The position numbers and the translations under genes are program-made. From Roseiarcus sp963813555 (GTDB lineage Bacteria > Pseudomonadota > Alphaproteobacteria > Rhizobiales > Beijerinckiaceae), in the NCBI GenBank assembly GCA_963813555.1, contig CAWEZX010000002.1, forward strand, positions 496,001 through 560,000: 64,000 bases of DNA, read 5' to 3'. The notes under the pieces were generated by a model. That model was not told where the DNA came from, made no database searches, and saw only the letters and a program-made list of their open reading frames with translations. This document shows, piece by piece, positions 1-7,757 of this stretch. Every line of letters starts with the position of its first letter. Position 1 is the first letter of the stretch.

Positions 1-260
1 ACGCTGTCGTAAGTCGCGCGCTCGAGCTTGCGGCTCGAAAACACCCCGGTGGCGTAGCCGTAAATCAAAACCCCCAGCAACATCCTGGGATGGTGCGCCG
101 CCGACCCGGATCCGCGATAGGCGCCGATCATGCCGCCAAGATCGAGCCCGTCGATCACCTCGACGACAAAGCGGGCCAAATGCCTCTCAGGCAGCCACTC
201 GTCGACCGACGGCGGCAGAAGAAACGACGTCTCACGATCAACGTCCCGGAAATTGCTCAT
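1..260 (-). CDS. IS1182-family transposase, N-terminal part (truncated by window)
   Basis: The reading frame begins at the ATG at 260 (MSNFRDVDRETS) and runs off the window start. The protein matches residue for residue the first part of the 452-aa transposase of copy B, including the N-terminal block around LPPSVDEWLPERHLARFV that typifies the DUF772 end of IS1182/IS5-group transposases. The catalytic DDE part is outside the window, so its intactness cannot be judged. A TTG nine bases upstream is an alternative start. Confidence 0.85.
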   Translation of the reverse strand, partial: MSNFRDVDRETSFLLPPSVDEWLPERHLARFVVEVIDGLDLGGMIGAYRGSGSAAHHPRMLLGVLIYGYATGVFSSRKLERATYDS

Positions 261-346
261 CGCCAGCAAGCTACCCTTCGGCGCGAATCAATCGCAGGAT
301 TTTAGCGAAAATCAGCGCCGTCGGGTTAAGTCCGACAGGCTGCTAG
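1..346 (-). mobile_element. IS1182-family element, copy A (5' part, cut by window edge)
   Basis: This is the reverse complement of the left part of the complete IS1182 copy at 5371-6968, and the stretch I compared is nearly identical (one A/G difference about 40 bases in). Its outer end carries the same terminal inverted repeat followed by CTAG at 343-346. The rest of the element lies outside the window. It points away from copy B, so the two copies bracket 347-5370 as an inverted pair. Confidence 0.9.
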
Positions 347-722
347 TGTTCTGTCCCGCAGATAGCTTTACATATACGTTCGACCTTGTTGAGAATTTGC
401 TCGTTCGTCGCAGTCCAGACGAACGGCGTTGCTTTGGCGTTATAGGCTTCGACGAAGGTCTGGATTTTGGCGACGAGATCCTTGGCGGAAACGAAGGAGC
501 CGCGCCGGATCTGACGTTGGGTAATGAGAGCGAACCAGCGTTCGATCTGATTGAGCCACGACGCATAGGTCGGCGTGAAATGCAGGTTGAAGCGAGGTCA
601 TTCGGCGAGCCGGGCGCGGATCTTCGGGTGCTTGTGAGCGGCGTCGTTGTCGACCACAAGGTGAAGATCGAGGTCGCGAGGGACATTGGCTTCGATGTGC
701 TTCAGGAACCCCAGGAATTCCT
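347..722 (-). pseudogene. IS630-family transposase C-terminal remnant
   Basis: Read on the minus strand this gives the end of an IS630 DDE transposase: LHLVVDNDAAHKHPKIR, then THFTPTYASWLNQIERWF-like sequence and a C-terminus around KVERICKAICGTEH. An in-frame TGA stands just after KIRARLAE, where an arginine codon is expected. The 5' part is missing, because the match stops near 722 where IS21 sequence begins. The stop codon TAG falls in the CTAG that IS1182 copy A uses as target, so IS1182 landed on the extreme tip of this older IS630 element. Confidence 0.8.
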
Positions 723-1458
723 GATGTCGACCGGCTGGAGGCGCGATGCCAGGAGCTGTGGGAGCAGACGCCGCACGGCTCGCATCCCGGCGCGATCGCC
801 GACGTATGGGCCGAAGAAGTCCAGCGCCTGATGCAGCTTCCCCGCCCGTTCGACGGCTTCGTCGAACACGCCAAGCGCGTCTCGCCGACGCGCCTGATCC
901 ATCTGCAGCGCAATCGCTACAGCGTGCCGGCCTCCTTCGCCAATCGCCCGGTCAGCGTGCGGGTCTATCCCGAGCGTATCGTCGCCGCCGCCGAGGGGCA
1001 GATCGTCTGCGAGCACGCCCGCGTTTTTGCCCGTTCCCACGAACGGAAGAGCACCACGACGGTTTACGACTGGCGGCGCTATCTGGCGGTCGTTCAACGC
1101 AAGCCCGGAGCCTTGCGCAATGGCGCGCCGTTCGTCGAACTGCCGCCCGCCTTCCGCGCTCTGCAACAGCGCCTGCTCAAGACGCCAGGCGGCGACCGCG
1201 AGATGGTCGAGATCCTGGCCCTGGTCCTCCAGCACGACGAACAAGCCGTGCTCGCCGCCGTCGAACTGGCGCTGGAGGCTGGCGCGCCGACCAAGACGCA
1301 TATCCTGAACCTGCTTCACCGCCTGGTCGACGGCAAACCAATGGGCGCACCGGCCGTAAAGGCTCCTCAGGCCTTGACGCTGATCACCGAGCCGCGAGCC
1401 CGACGTCGAGCGCTACGACGCCCTCCGTAAGGCCAGGGAGGCGCGCCATGCGTCATAA
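723..1458 (+). pseudogene. istA: IS21 transposase IstA, C-terminal fragment with frameshift
   Basis: The frame through GAIADVWAEEVQRLM, LIHLQRNRYSVPASFANRPV and the DWRRYLAVVQRKPGALRNG block is the C-terminal half of IstA (Mu-type core end and DUF4158-like tail). The first 60% of the protein, including the HTH and most of the DDE core, is missing. Near 1395 one extra C shifts the frame. Without it the tail would read PDVERYDALRKAREARH and stop at 1456-1458, overlapping the istB start as in intact IS21 elements. It is a clear pseudogene. Confidence 0.8.
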
Positions 1459-1811
1459 TCCGGCCGCCGGCGCGATCATCATCATGTTGCGCACCCTCAA
1501 AATGCACGGCATGGCGCAAGCCGTCGGCGACCTGACCGAACAAGGCTCCCCGGCCTTCGAGGCCGCCGTGCCGATCCTGTCGCAGCTTCTGAAGGCGGAG
1601 ACGGCCGACAGAGAGGTCAGATCAACGGCCTATCAGCTCAAGGCGGCGCGCTTCCCAAACTATCGCGACCTCGCCGGCTTCGACTTCGTCAGCAGCGAGG
1701 TCAACGAGGCGCTCGTACGACAACTTCACCGCTGCGAGTTCCTCGAAGATGCTCACAATGTCGTCCTGGTCGGCGGCCCCGAGCCCGATTCATAATGCTC
1801 ACCTCGCCATG

Positions 1812-3893
1812 TCATTGAAAGCTCAGAGGTAGCGCCGGCTGATCTCCAGACGGCGGAGGTCCGGACGCCCTCTTTCTGCGTTGCTCGGAGGCAGAGACGA
1901 CCTCGGCGAGCCGGATGTCGGCGGCGCGGATGACCCACGGCGCGCCTTTGCAGGATTGGTTTGCGGGAAGAATGCCGTCCGCAATCAAGCGGCGGACGGT
2001 CGCGGGACTGACCGCGAGCGTCTCAGCCGCTTCGTTCAACGTCGCCTCGCCGCGCTCGGCGCGTTCGCCCTCATGATAGACGACGATGTCGTGATCGTTG
2101 CGCAGGGAGGCGACCCGTGAACGTGTCCACGAATTCCCCTTGCCCGTTGTCTTCCCAGCCCGGTTGAGAGCAGCTGCAATCGCCATGTCCGGCATTTGCC
2201 GGGCCATTGCCCGCACGAGTTCGACGACATCGGCGTCCAAGCTCCAGCGATGCTGTCCCATGCGGTTCCTGCGCACGCGCAACGACGTGTGATCTTCGCC
2301 CGCCCAGCGGATGACGAGGTCGAGGCCCTCATTCTCCACGCGCACGATGATCTCCTCGATCAGCATGCGAACGATCCGCTTGCGCGTGGCTATAATCGCC
2401 CCCTCCGCGCGCCAGGCGCGCTCGACGTCGGCGCCGAGCCTGAGCAGCGTCTCCCGTTCGCCCGGGGTTATGTTATCCGAGGGCTCCGCGCCAAAGGCAT
2501 CAAGTACGTCCTGAAGCTGGCGCTCCTCCTTCAGGCGCTCATTCCAACGGCGTTCCAGTTCGCCGGCGACCAGCCGATTGTCGGGATCGACAGCGTCATA
2601 TTGTCGTCGGGCGTGCGCCGCCTCGAAACGCGCCTGCTCAAGCGCCAGCTCGATCTGCCGGCGCTTCTCGGCGTCTTCGCGGCCGCGCTCCTGCAGGGCC
2701 GCCAGAGCCGCTTCGACGCCGAGAGGCTGAATGCGCTCGATCACCTCGGCGGCGACTGCAGCGTCGACGCGAAGGCTGCCGAAGGAAATGCAGCGATCCG
2801 TCCCATGGTTGAGGGAAGCGCCCCGACAATGATAGCGCGCGACATCGCCCTTCGTTCCTCCGTAAGCGACGTGCACCTTGCGCCCGCAATGGCCGCAGCG
2901 GAAAAGTCCGGCAAGCAGGGCTTCTCCACGCCGCACAGCACCGCGACTCACAAAACTCTTGCCGTTGGCGTTGTCCTTGATCAGGCGCTGATTCCTCTCG
3001 AAAGCGTCCCACCCGATATAGCCCTCATGGTGGTCCCGGATCAAAACGTCCCACTCCGGTCGCTCGACCCGAAACCCGCGGGTGATGCGTTTCCGGCCGT
3101 TCTCGATCCGCGTCTTGCTCATCGACCGGCCGTACGCATAGGCGCCGGCGTAAATCGGGTTGGTGAGGATGTGATGGATCGTGTTGTAGACCGGCGCCTT
3201 CCACTCCAGACGCCGGCCTTCAACGCCATGGCGGACGGCGGGTAGCGCGATCCTTTCTTGACGGAACCAGAGATGGACCTGCCGCACGCTCTGCATCTCG
3301 GTGAACTTGCGAAACACCAAGGCAAGCGCCTCGCCTACACGAAGGTCCGGGTCCCTGTCGATCTGATTGGATCCGCTGCGCACATAGCCAATCGCGACCG
3401 TCGTGAACAGTTCGCCACGGCGCGCCTTCTGTTTGAGCGCTTCATGGGCACGCTGGCGCAGGATGGACAGCTCCATCTCGCTCAGCGTTCCTTTCATGCC
3501 CAGCAGGAGCCGGTCGTTGGCAAGACGGGGATCGTAAACGCCATCCTCGTCGGCGATCAGCGTCCCGACGAGGCCGCAGAACTCAAGCAGCGTGTGCCAG
3601 TCGCGTCCGTTGCGGGCCAGGCGCGAAGCCTCGATCGACACCACCGCGCCGACCCGGCCTTCGCAGATCGCCGCCAAAAGCTTCTCGAACCCCGGGCGGG
3701 CGACGCCTGATCCTGAACGACCGAGATCGTCGTCGATGACACTGACGTTGGCCCAACCCAGCTGTCGGGCTCGCTCGACCAACCCATATTGCCGCCGGCG
3801 GCTCTCGACGTTGTTGATCACCTGATCGATCGTCGACTGGCGAACGTAGACGATCGCCTCCCGGGCGAGATGGTCAGCTTCGATCCGGCTCAT
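1812..3893 (-). CDS. Large serine recombinase (693 aa)
   Basis: This is a site-specific DNA recombinase of the large serine family. The N-terminal resolvase domain (about 1-150) has the YVRQST nucleophile motif with the predicted catalytic serine at residue 20, and the arginine-bearing stretch EASRLARNGRDW. A Recombinase domain follows (about 170-290). A zinc ribbon has FRCGHCGRKVHV and a partner YHCRG (about 325-365). A coiled-coil-like charged segment comes next. Near the C-terminus a helix-turn-helix resembling excisionase/MerR folds (ETLAVSPATVRRLIADGILP) is present. The start ATG overlaps the stop of the upstream small ORF (ATGA), implying translational coupling. The protein presumably inserted its own element into istB. 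It looks intact. Confidence 0.93.
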   Translation of the reverse strand: MSRIEADHLAREAIVYVRQSTIDQVINNVESRRRQYGLVERARQLGWANVSVIDDDLGRSGSGVARPGFEKLLAAICEGRVGAVVSIEASRLARNGRDWHTLLEFCGLVGTLIADEDGVYDPRLANDRLLLGMKGTLSEMELSILRQRAHEALKQKARRGELFTTVAIGYVRSGSNQIDRDPDLRVGEALALVFRKFTEMQSVRQVHLWFRQERIALPAVRHGVEGRRLEWKAPVYNTIHHILTNPIYAGAYAYGRSMSKTRIENGRKRITRGFRVERPEWDVLIRDHHEGYIGWDAFERNQRLIKDNANGKSFVSRGAVRRGEALLAGLFRCGHCGRKVHVAYGGTKGDVARYHCRGASLNHGTDRCISFGSLRVDAAVAAEVIERIQPLGVEAALAALQERGREDAEKRRQIELALEQARFEAAHARRQYDAVDPDNRLVAGELERRWNERLKEERQLQDVLDAFGAEPSDNITPGERETLLRLGADVERAWRAEGAIIATRKRIVRMLIEEIIVRVENEGLDLVIRWAGEDHTSLRVRRNRMGQHRWSLDADVVELVRAMARQMPDMAIAAALNRAGKTTGKGNSWTRSRVASLRNDHDIVVYHEGERAERGEATLNEAAETLAVSPATVRRLIADGILPANQSCKGAPWVIRAADIRLAEVVSASEQRRKRASGPPPSGDQPALPLSFQ

Positions 3894-4371
3894 GGCGCGC
3901 CTCCTTCCGGATCGAAGACATGACCTCCTGCGAAAGCGCCTCTATCAGAAGCGCTCGCAGAGTCTCCACCATTGCCCGGCGGCGTTCGTTCGCGATCGGA
4001 CGCGGGGGCCGCGGCTCTTCGAACAGGTCCGGTTGTCGGCGATTCAGGCGCATGATCAGCTCCGTCTACCCGGGACGAATCCCCATGGCCGGAGCCTAGA
4101 ACCGCATCGAGATGGGCGCGCAGATCGCGCAATCGTCCCACGCAAAGGCGCGGAGCCGAGCGTATCTCGCAGGACGCAGCAGCCGGCCGCAACATCCATT
4201 CCGGCGTTAGCGTCAGCGTGCTGTCAGCAAGACGAATCGTAAGATGCACATCGCCCGCGAAGACGACGCGCCGACCGCTCGAAACAACCGTTGCCCCTGC
4301 AAGCGGATGAAATGCGTAGTAGATCGTCTCTTCGTTCGCCAGAATCCCGGCGCCATGTCGCTGTCTCGCCT
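3890..4371 (-). CDS. Small ORF upstream of recombinase, DUF5372-like, start lost on integration
   Basis: The readable frame includes ETIYYAFHPLAGATVV, a middle part with a short tryptophan-bearing motif (TPEWM), and a proline/alanine-rich tail, ending in the ATGA overlap with the recombinase. The HPLxG opening and overall pattern resemble DUF5372-type proteins found before rhizobial recombinases; this family call is tentative. Inside the integrated element the frame has no ATG, GTG or TTG before the conserved part, only ATT/CTG around 4342-4345. If the element ends are joined as a circle, the frame continues into the left end and gains ATG at 1793 with a GAGGTGA site, giving a 164-aa protein. 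Confidence 0.6.
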
Positions 4372-4904
4372 GGCACAGGCAAGACCCACCTGGCCACCGC
4401 AATCGGCGTGCAGACCATCGAACATCACCGCAAGCGCGTCCGGTTCTTCTCCACCGTCGAACTCGTCAACGCCCTCGAACAGGAAAAACTTCAGGCGAAG
4501 CCTGGACAGATCGCGGGGCGCCTCGCCTACTCGGACCTCGTCATCCTCGACGAACTCGGCTACCTGCCGTTCAGCGCCTCCGGCGGCGCGTTGCTCCTCC
4601 ACCTATTGAGCAAGCTCGACGAGCGCGCCAGCGTCATCATCACGACCAATCTCAGCTTCGGCGAGTGGGCCACCGTGTTCGGCGACCCCAAGATGACGAC
4701 CGCGCTGCTCGATCGCCTCACCCACCGCTGTCACATTCTCGAAACCGGAAATGACAGCTTCCGCTTCAAGAACAGCTCGGCGAAAGCCGCCAAACCCGCA
4801 AAGGAGAAACCTCGGAACTTGACGAACCCCTGACCCCGAAACCATCATCAAGCCGGGTCAGTTCTCAATGGAAACCCCGGCTCACTTCTCGCCGGAAATC
4901 GACA

Positions 4905-5223
4905 TCCTGCATGCTCGCCCGCGAGTCCAGCGAGGCGATCCCGCTAACGCGCGGCGAAGCGAAAGGGACAAACAGCGTCAACATCCGAGAGTCACAGTAA
5001 GCAACCCGGAGGGCAGGGAAGAAGGTCGTCCCACCGAGATATGCATTAACCGACGCGACCCGAAAGCGAAGAAACGACTGACGTTTGGTTCAAAATCGAG
5101 CATGTGTACGGAGGTCCGCCGAAGAATGCTGCGTGGATAACCCGTCGCCCCGATCATCAGTTGATCCGGGGCTCGTGTCAGTGAGGCGCCTGGATTAGCC
5201 GAGTTCCCATCATGACACAAAGG
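4905..5223. other. Intergenic stretch between IS21 tip and DUF3489 gene
   Basis: About 320 bases with no convincing reading frame. It lies immediately 5' of the DUF3489 gene and is probably its original upstream region. I see no terminator or RNA gene in it. Confidence 0.5.
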
Positions 5224-5370
5224 GTTGAGCCCATGTCCACCAAACTTACCGATACGCAGATCGTCATGCTGAGCGCCGCCGCGCAGCGCGACGATCGATG
5301 CCTCGTCGCATCTCAAAACCTTAAGGGCAGCGCGGCGCAAAAGGTTGCGGCGAAACTGATTGGCGCTGGC

Positions 5371-6968
5371 CTAGCAGCCTGTCGGACTTAACCCGACGGC
5401 GCTGATTTTCGCTAGAATCCTGCGATTGATTCGCGCCGAAGGGTAGCTTGCTGGCGATGAGCAATTTCCGGGACGTTGATCGTGAGACGTCGTTTCTTCT
5501 GCCGCCGTCGGTCGACGAGTGGCTGCCTGAGAGGCATTTGGCCCGCTTTGTCGTCGAGGTGATCGACGGGCTCGATCTTGGCGGCATGATCGGCGCCTAT
5601 CGCGGATCCGGGTCGGCGGCGCACCATCCCAGGATGTTGCTGGGGGTTTTGATTTACGGCTACGCCACCGGGGTGTTTTCGAGCCGCAAGCTCGAGCGCG
5701 CGACTTACGACAGCGTGGCGTTCCGCTACATCGCCGCCAACGACCACCCCGACCACGACACGATCGCCGCGTTTCGGCGGCGCTTTCTCAAGGAGATCGA
5801 GGGGCTGTTCGTCCGCGTGCTGCTGCTTGCGCGCGAGATGGGCGTGCTGAAGATGGGAACGGTCGGCCTCGACGGCACGAAGATCCACGCCAACGCCAGC
5901 CGTCACAGCGCGCTTTCTTGGGAGCACGCGAGCAAGCTCGAGGCGCAACTGAAAGCCGAGGCAGCGGATTTGCTGGCGCGCGCCGAGGCGGCGGACGAGG
6001 CCGATGTCCCTGACGGCATGTCAATTCCCGAAGAGCTGGCCTTGCGCGAGAAGCGTCTGGCCAAGCTTGCGGAGGCGCGGGCGAAGATCGAGGCGCGGGC
6101 GAAAGAGCGATACGAGCGCGAGCGGGCCGCGCACGAGGCCAAACTCGCCGCGCGCGAGGCCAAAACCGCCACGACCGGCAAGAAGCCTGGCGGCAAGCCG
6201 CCTGCGCCGCCTGTCGAAGGGCCGCTGCCGAAGGACCAGATCAATCTCACCGACGAGGACTCGCGCATCATGCCGGCGGCGGGCGGCGGCTTCGAGCAGG
6301 CCTACAACGCTCAAGCGGTCGTGGCGGCGGGGAGCCTGCTGGTCGTTGCCGCCGATGTGGTTCAGGCGCCGAACGACAAGCAGCAGCTCGAACCGATGCT
6401 GGGCAAGATCGAGGCTTTGCCCGAACGACTGGGCGCGGCCGAAACGCTTTTGGCGGACGCCGGCTATTTCAGCGCGGCGAATGTCGAGGCTTGCCGGCAG
6501 GCCGAACTCGAACCGCTGATCGCGATGGGCCGTCAGCCGCATCATCCCCCGCTTGGCGAGCGCTTCGGACAGGAGGGGCCCCCGCCGGAAAATCCGACGC
6601 CGGTCGAGGCCATGGCCCATCGGCTGAAGACGCCCGAAGGCCGCAAGCTCTATGCTTTGCGCAAGCAGACGCCGGAACCGGTGTTCGGCGTCATCAAATC
6701 GGCGCTCGGATTCCGTCAGTTCTTGTTGCGCGGCCTCGACAAGGTGCGCGGCGAGTGGACCCTCGTGACGATGGCGTGGAATCTGAAGCGGATGTTCGTC
6801 CTCACCCCCGCCTGACCCGGCCGCCAAGCGTTCCCACGCCAGCAAAGCAGGCGTCCGAAGCGACCCAAATCCCGCCTCTCAACCGCGCTTGGAGCCGATC
6901 CCACGCCGCAAGACGTTTCAGCTCGCCAAAATCGCCCGCGCCGAAACCCGAGTCCGACAGGCTGCTAG
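5371..6968 (+). mobile_element. IS1182-family element, copy B (complete)
   Basis: It is bounded by CTAG on both sides (5371-5374 and 6965-6968), with perfect terminal inverted repeats CAGCCTGTCGGACT at 5375-5388 and its complement at 6951-6964. CTAG is best read as the duplicated 4-bp target. A single transposase gene fills the element. It interrupts a DUF3489 gene. Confidence 0.92.
5457..6815 (+). CDS. IS1182-family transposase (452 aa)
   Basis: This DDE transposase moves the IS1182 element. The start is taken at ATG 5457 (MSNFRDVDRETS); a TTG nine bases upstream would add three residues. The N-terminal DUF772-like region runs to about residue 110, with SSRKLERATYDSVAFRYIAA and DHDTIAAFRRRF. 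The first catalytic region is VGLDGTKIHANAS, followed by a charged alanine-rich helix (residues about 170-250). The C-terminal DDE part includes LLADAGYFSAANVEACR and ends around KVRGEWTLVTMAWNLKRMF. The length fits the family and no frame damage is seen, so it may be active. Confidence 0.93.
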   Translation: MSNFRDVDRETSFLLPPSVDEWLPERHLARFVVEVIDGLDLGGMIGAYRGSGSAAHHPRMLLGVLIYGYATGVFSSRKLERATYDSVAFRYIAANDHPDHDTIAAFRRRFLKEIEGLFVRVLLLAREMGVLKMGTVGLDGTKIHANASRHSALSWEHASKLEAQLKAEAADLLARAEAADEADVPDGMSIPEELALREKRLAKLAEARAKIEARAKERYERERAAHEAKLAAREAKTATTGKKPGGKPPAPPVEGPLPKDQINLTDEDSRIMPAAGGGFEQAYNAQAVVAAGSLLVVAADVVQAPNDKQQLEPMLGKIEALPERLGAAETLLADAGYFSAANVEACRQAELEPLIAMGRQPHHPPLGERFGQEGPPPENPTPVEAMAHRLKTPEGRKLYALRKQTPEPVFGVIKSALGFRQFLLRGLDKVRGEWTLVTMAWNLKRMFVLTPA

Positions 6969-7529
6969 CGAAAGAGATCCAGGCGAAGCCGGGGTGCCGG
7001 TCTGGCGGCGCGATGCGCAAGCCGGCCAGTCCTATGCGCTGAAGCTGACGGCCGCGGGCGCTAGGGCGATCGCTGTCGACGACGGCTCGGCCTCAGATGA
7101 GACGACAAAAGTCAGTGGCCACCGTGTGCGGGTCGCCGCCCCTGACTCGGAAATTGTCCAGCGGGCTATTGCCGAAGTTTCTGCCGCGGGGGCTGCAAGC
7201 CCGTCCGCGCCCCGAGGCGGCACGAAGCTGGCGCGGGTCCTCGAATTGCTTCAGCGCGATTGTGGCGCAACGCTAGAGGAACTGATCGCGGCGACGGATT
7301 GGCTTCCGCATACCACGCGCGCTGCGCTAACCGGGTTGCGCAAGCGAGGCTGTTCGGTAACCATCGACCGATCTGACTCGGAGCGGGGATCAACATACCG
7401 CGCGCGGTCGGACGAGACTATCGATGTTGAACAAGCAGGGTCCCAAAGCGACGATCCGCCGACAATCTCCGCTACCCCAAAATCGAAGAACGCTCGACGC
7501 GCGGAGAAGCCGCAAGCGCAACAGGTAGC

Positions 7530-7757
7530 GTGACGTCGCTGGGACGGCATTCTGGCGACGCCGGAGAAAATCTTTCTCTCCAGCGGTCGGCGGGCCAAGC
7601 TGAAAAGCTCGACTTGACGATCGCCGGGCTCGGTGACCTCGACGCCGACCAGCTTCGACTTCAATGGCGCAATCATCTGGGCGGGACGGCTCCCGCCCAT
7701 TTGCCGCGTTGGCTGCTCCTGAGGGTTCTGGCCTATCGGGTTCAGGCGGTTGCGCTA
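7530..7757 (+). pseudogene. DUF2924 protein, truncated by IS630
   Basis: It starts with GTG overlapping the stop of the DUF3489 gene. The core reads DLDADQLRLQWRNHLGGTAP, then AHLPRWLLLRVLAYRVQA, the hallmark of DUF2924. The gene is cut after about 76 codons by the left inverted repeat of an IS630 at 7758, and no DUF2924 sequence resumes on the other side. DUF3489-DUF2924-recombinase is a recurrent trio in alphaproteobacterial genomes; here the recombinase member is missing from its usual downstream place. Confidence 0.8.

Larger units (their letters stand above)
1781..4371 (-). mobile_element. 2591 bp serine-recombinase element inserted in istB
   Basis: The boundaries are fixed by reconstitution of the istB frame. 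One base (G at 1781 or 4372) is shared by both junctions, and I see no longer target duplication or terminal inverted repeat. The element holds only two genes, both on the minus strand: a small ORF and a 693-aa recombinase that overlap by ATGA. The recombinase stop is 31 bases from the left end. Past that stop, still on the minus strand, a GAGGTGA ribosome binding site and an ATG at 1793 point off the end of the element. Confidence 0.85.
1448..4833 (+). pseudogene. istB: IS21 helper ATPase IstB, split by insertion at 1780/4372
   Basis: The first part, 1448-1780, encodes the IstB N-terminus up to VVLVGGP. The second part, 4372-4833, resumes with GTGKTHLATAIG and continues through the Walker B region (LVILDELGYLPFS) and the sensor region (VIITTNLSFGEWATVFGD). 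Joining 1780 to 4372 restores a single frame of 265 codons and a perfect Walker A (GGPGTGKT), so the insertion lies exactly between the Pro and Gly codons of the P-loop. The integrated copy ends prematurely a few codons inside the insert. In IS21 biology IstB is the AAA+ ATPase that assists IstA. Confidence 0.92.
723..4904 (+). mobile_element. IS21-family element, left end deleted, carrying a nested serine-recombinase element
   Basis: It contains the 3' part of istA, then istB split in two. After the istB stop comes a terminal region that ends in a CCGGAAATCGACA-type sequence at about 4904, typical of IS21 tips (TG...CA). The left third, including the istA N-terminus, is absent because the IS630 remnant abuts it at about 722. 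The element is non-functional: istA is truncated and frameshifted and istB is interrupted. Confidence 0.8.
5224..7533 (+). pseudogene. DUF3489 protein, split by IS1182 copy B and frameshifted
   Basis: The 5' part (5224 to about 5374) encodes MSTKLTDTQIVMLSAAAQRD and QKVAAKLIGAG. The 3' part after 6965 encodes VPVWRRDAQAGQSYALKL, then LLQRDCGATLEELIAATDWL and HTTRAALTGLRKRGCSVTID, which is the DUF3489 domain. Removing the IS and one CTAG copy rejoins the halves at LAKEIQAKPG. The frame is then still broken, because one G is missing near 6994 before the VPVWRRD block. The function of DUF3489 proteins is unknown; they often sit next to DUF2924 and recombinase genes in alphaproteobacteria. It stops with a GTGA overlap onto the DUF2924 frame. 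Confidence 0.85.

Noticed and set aside
2196..3245. A 349-codon plus-strand frame
   Set aside because: It lies antisense within the serine recombinase gene and has no family features.
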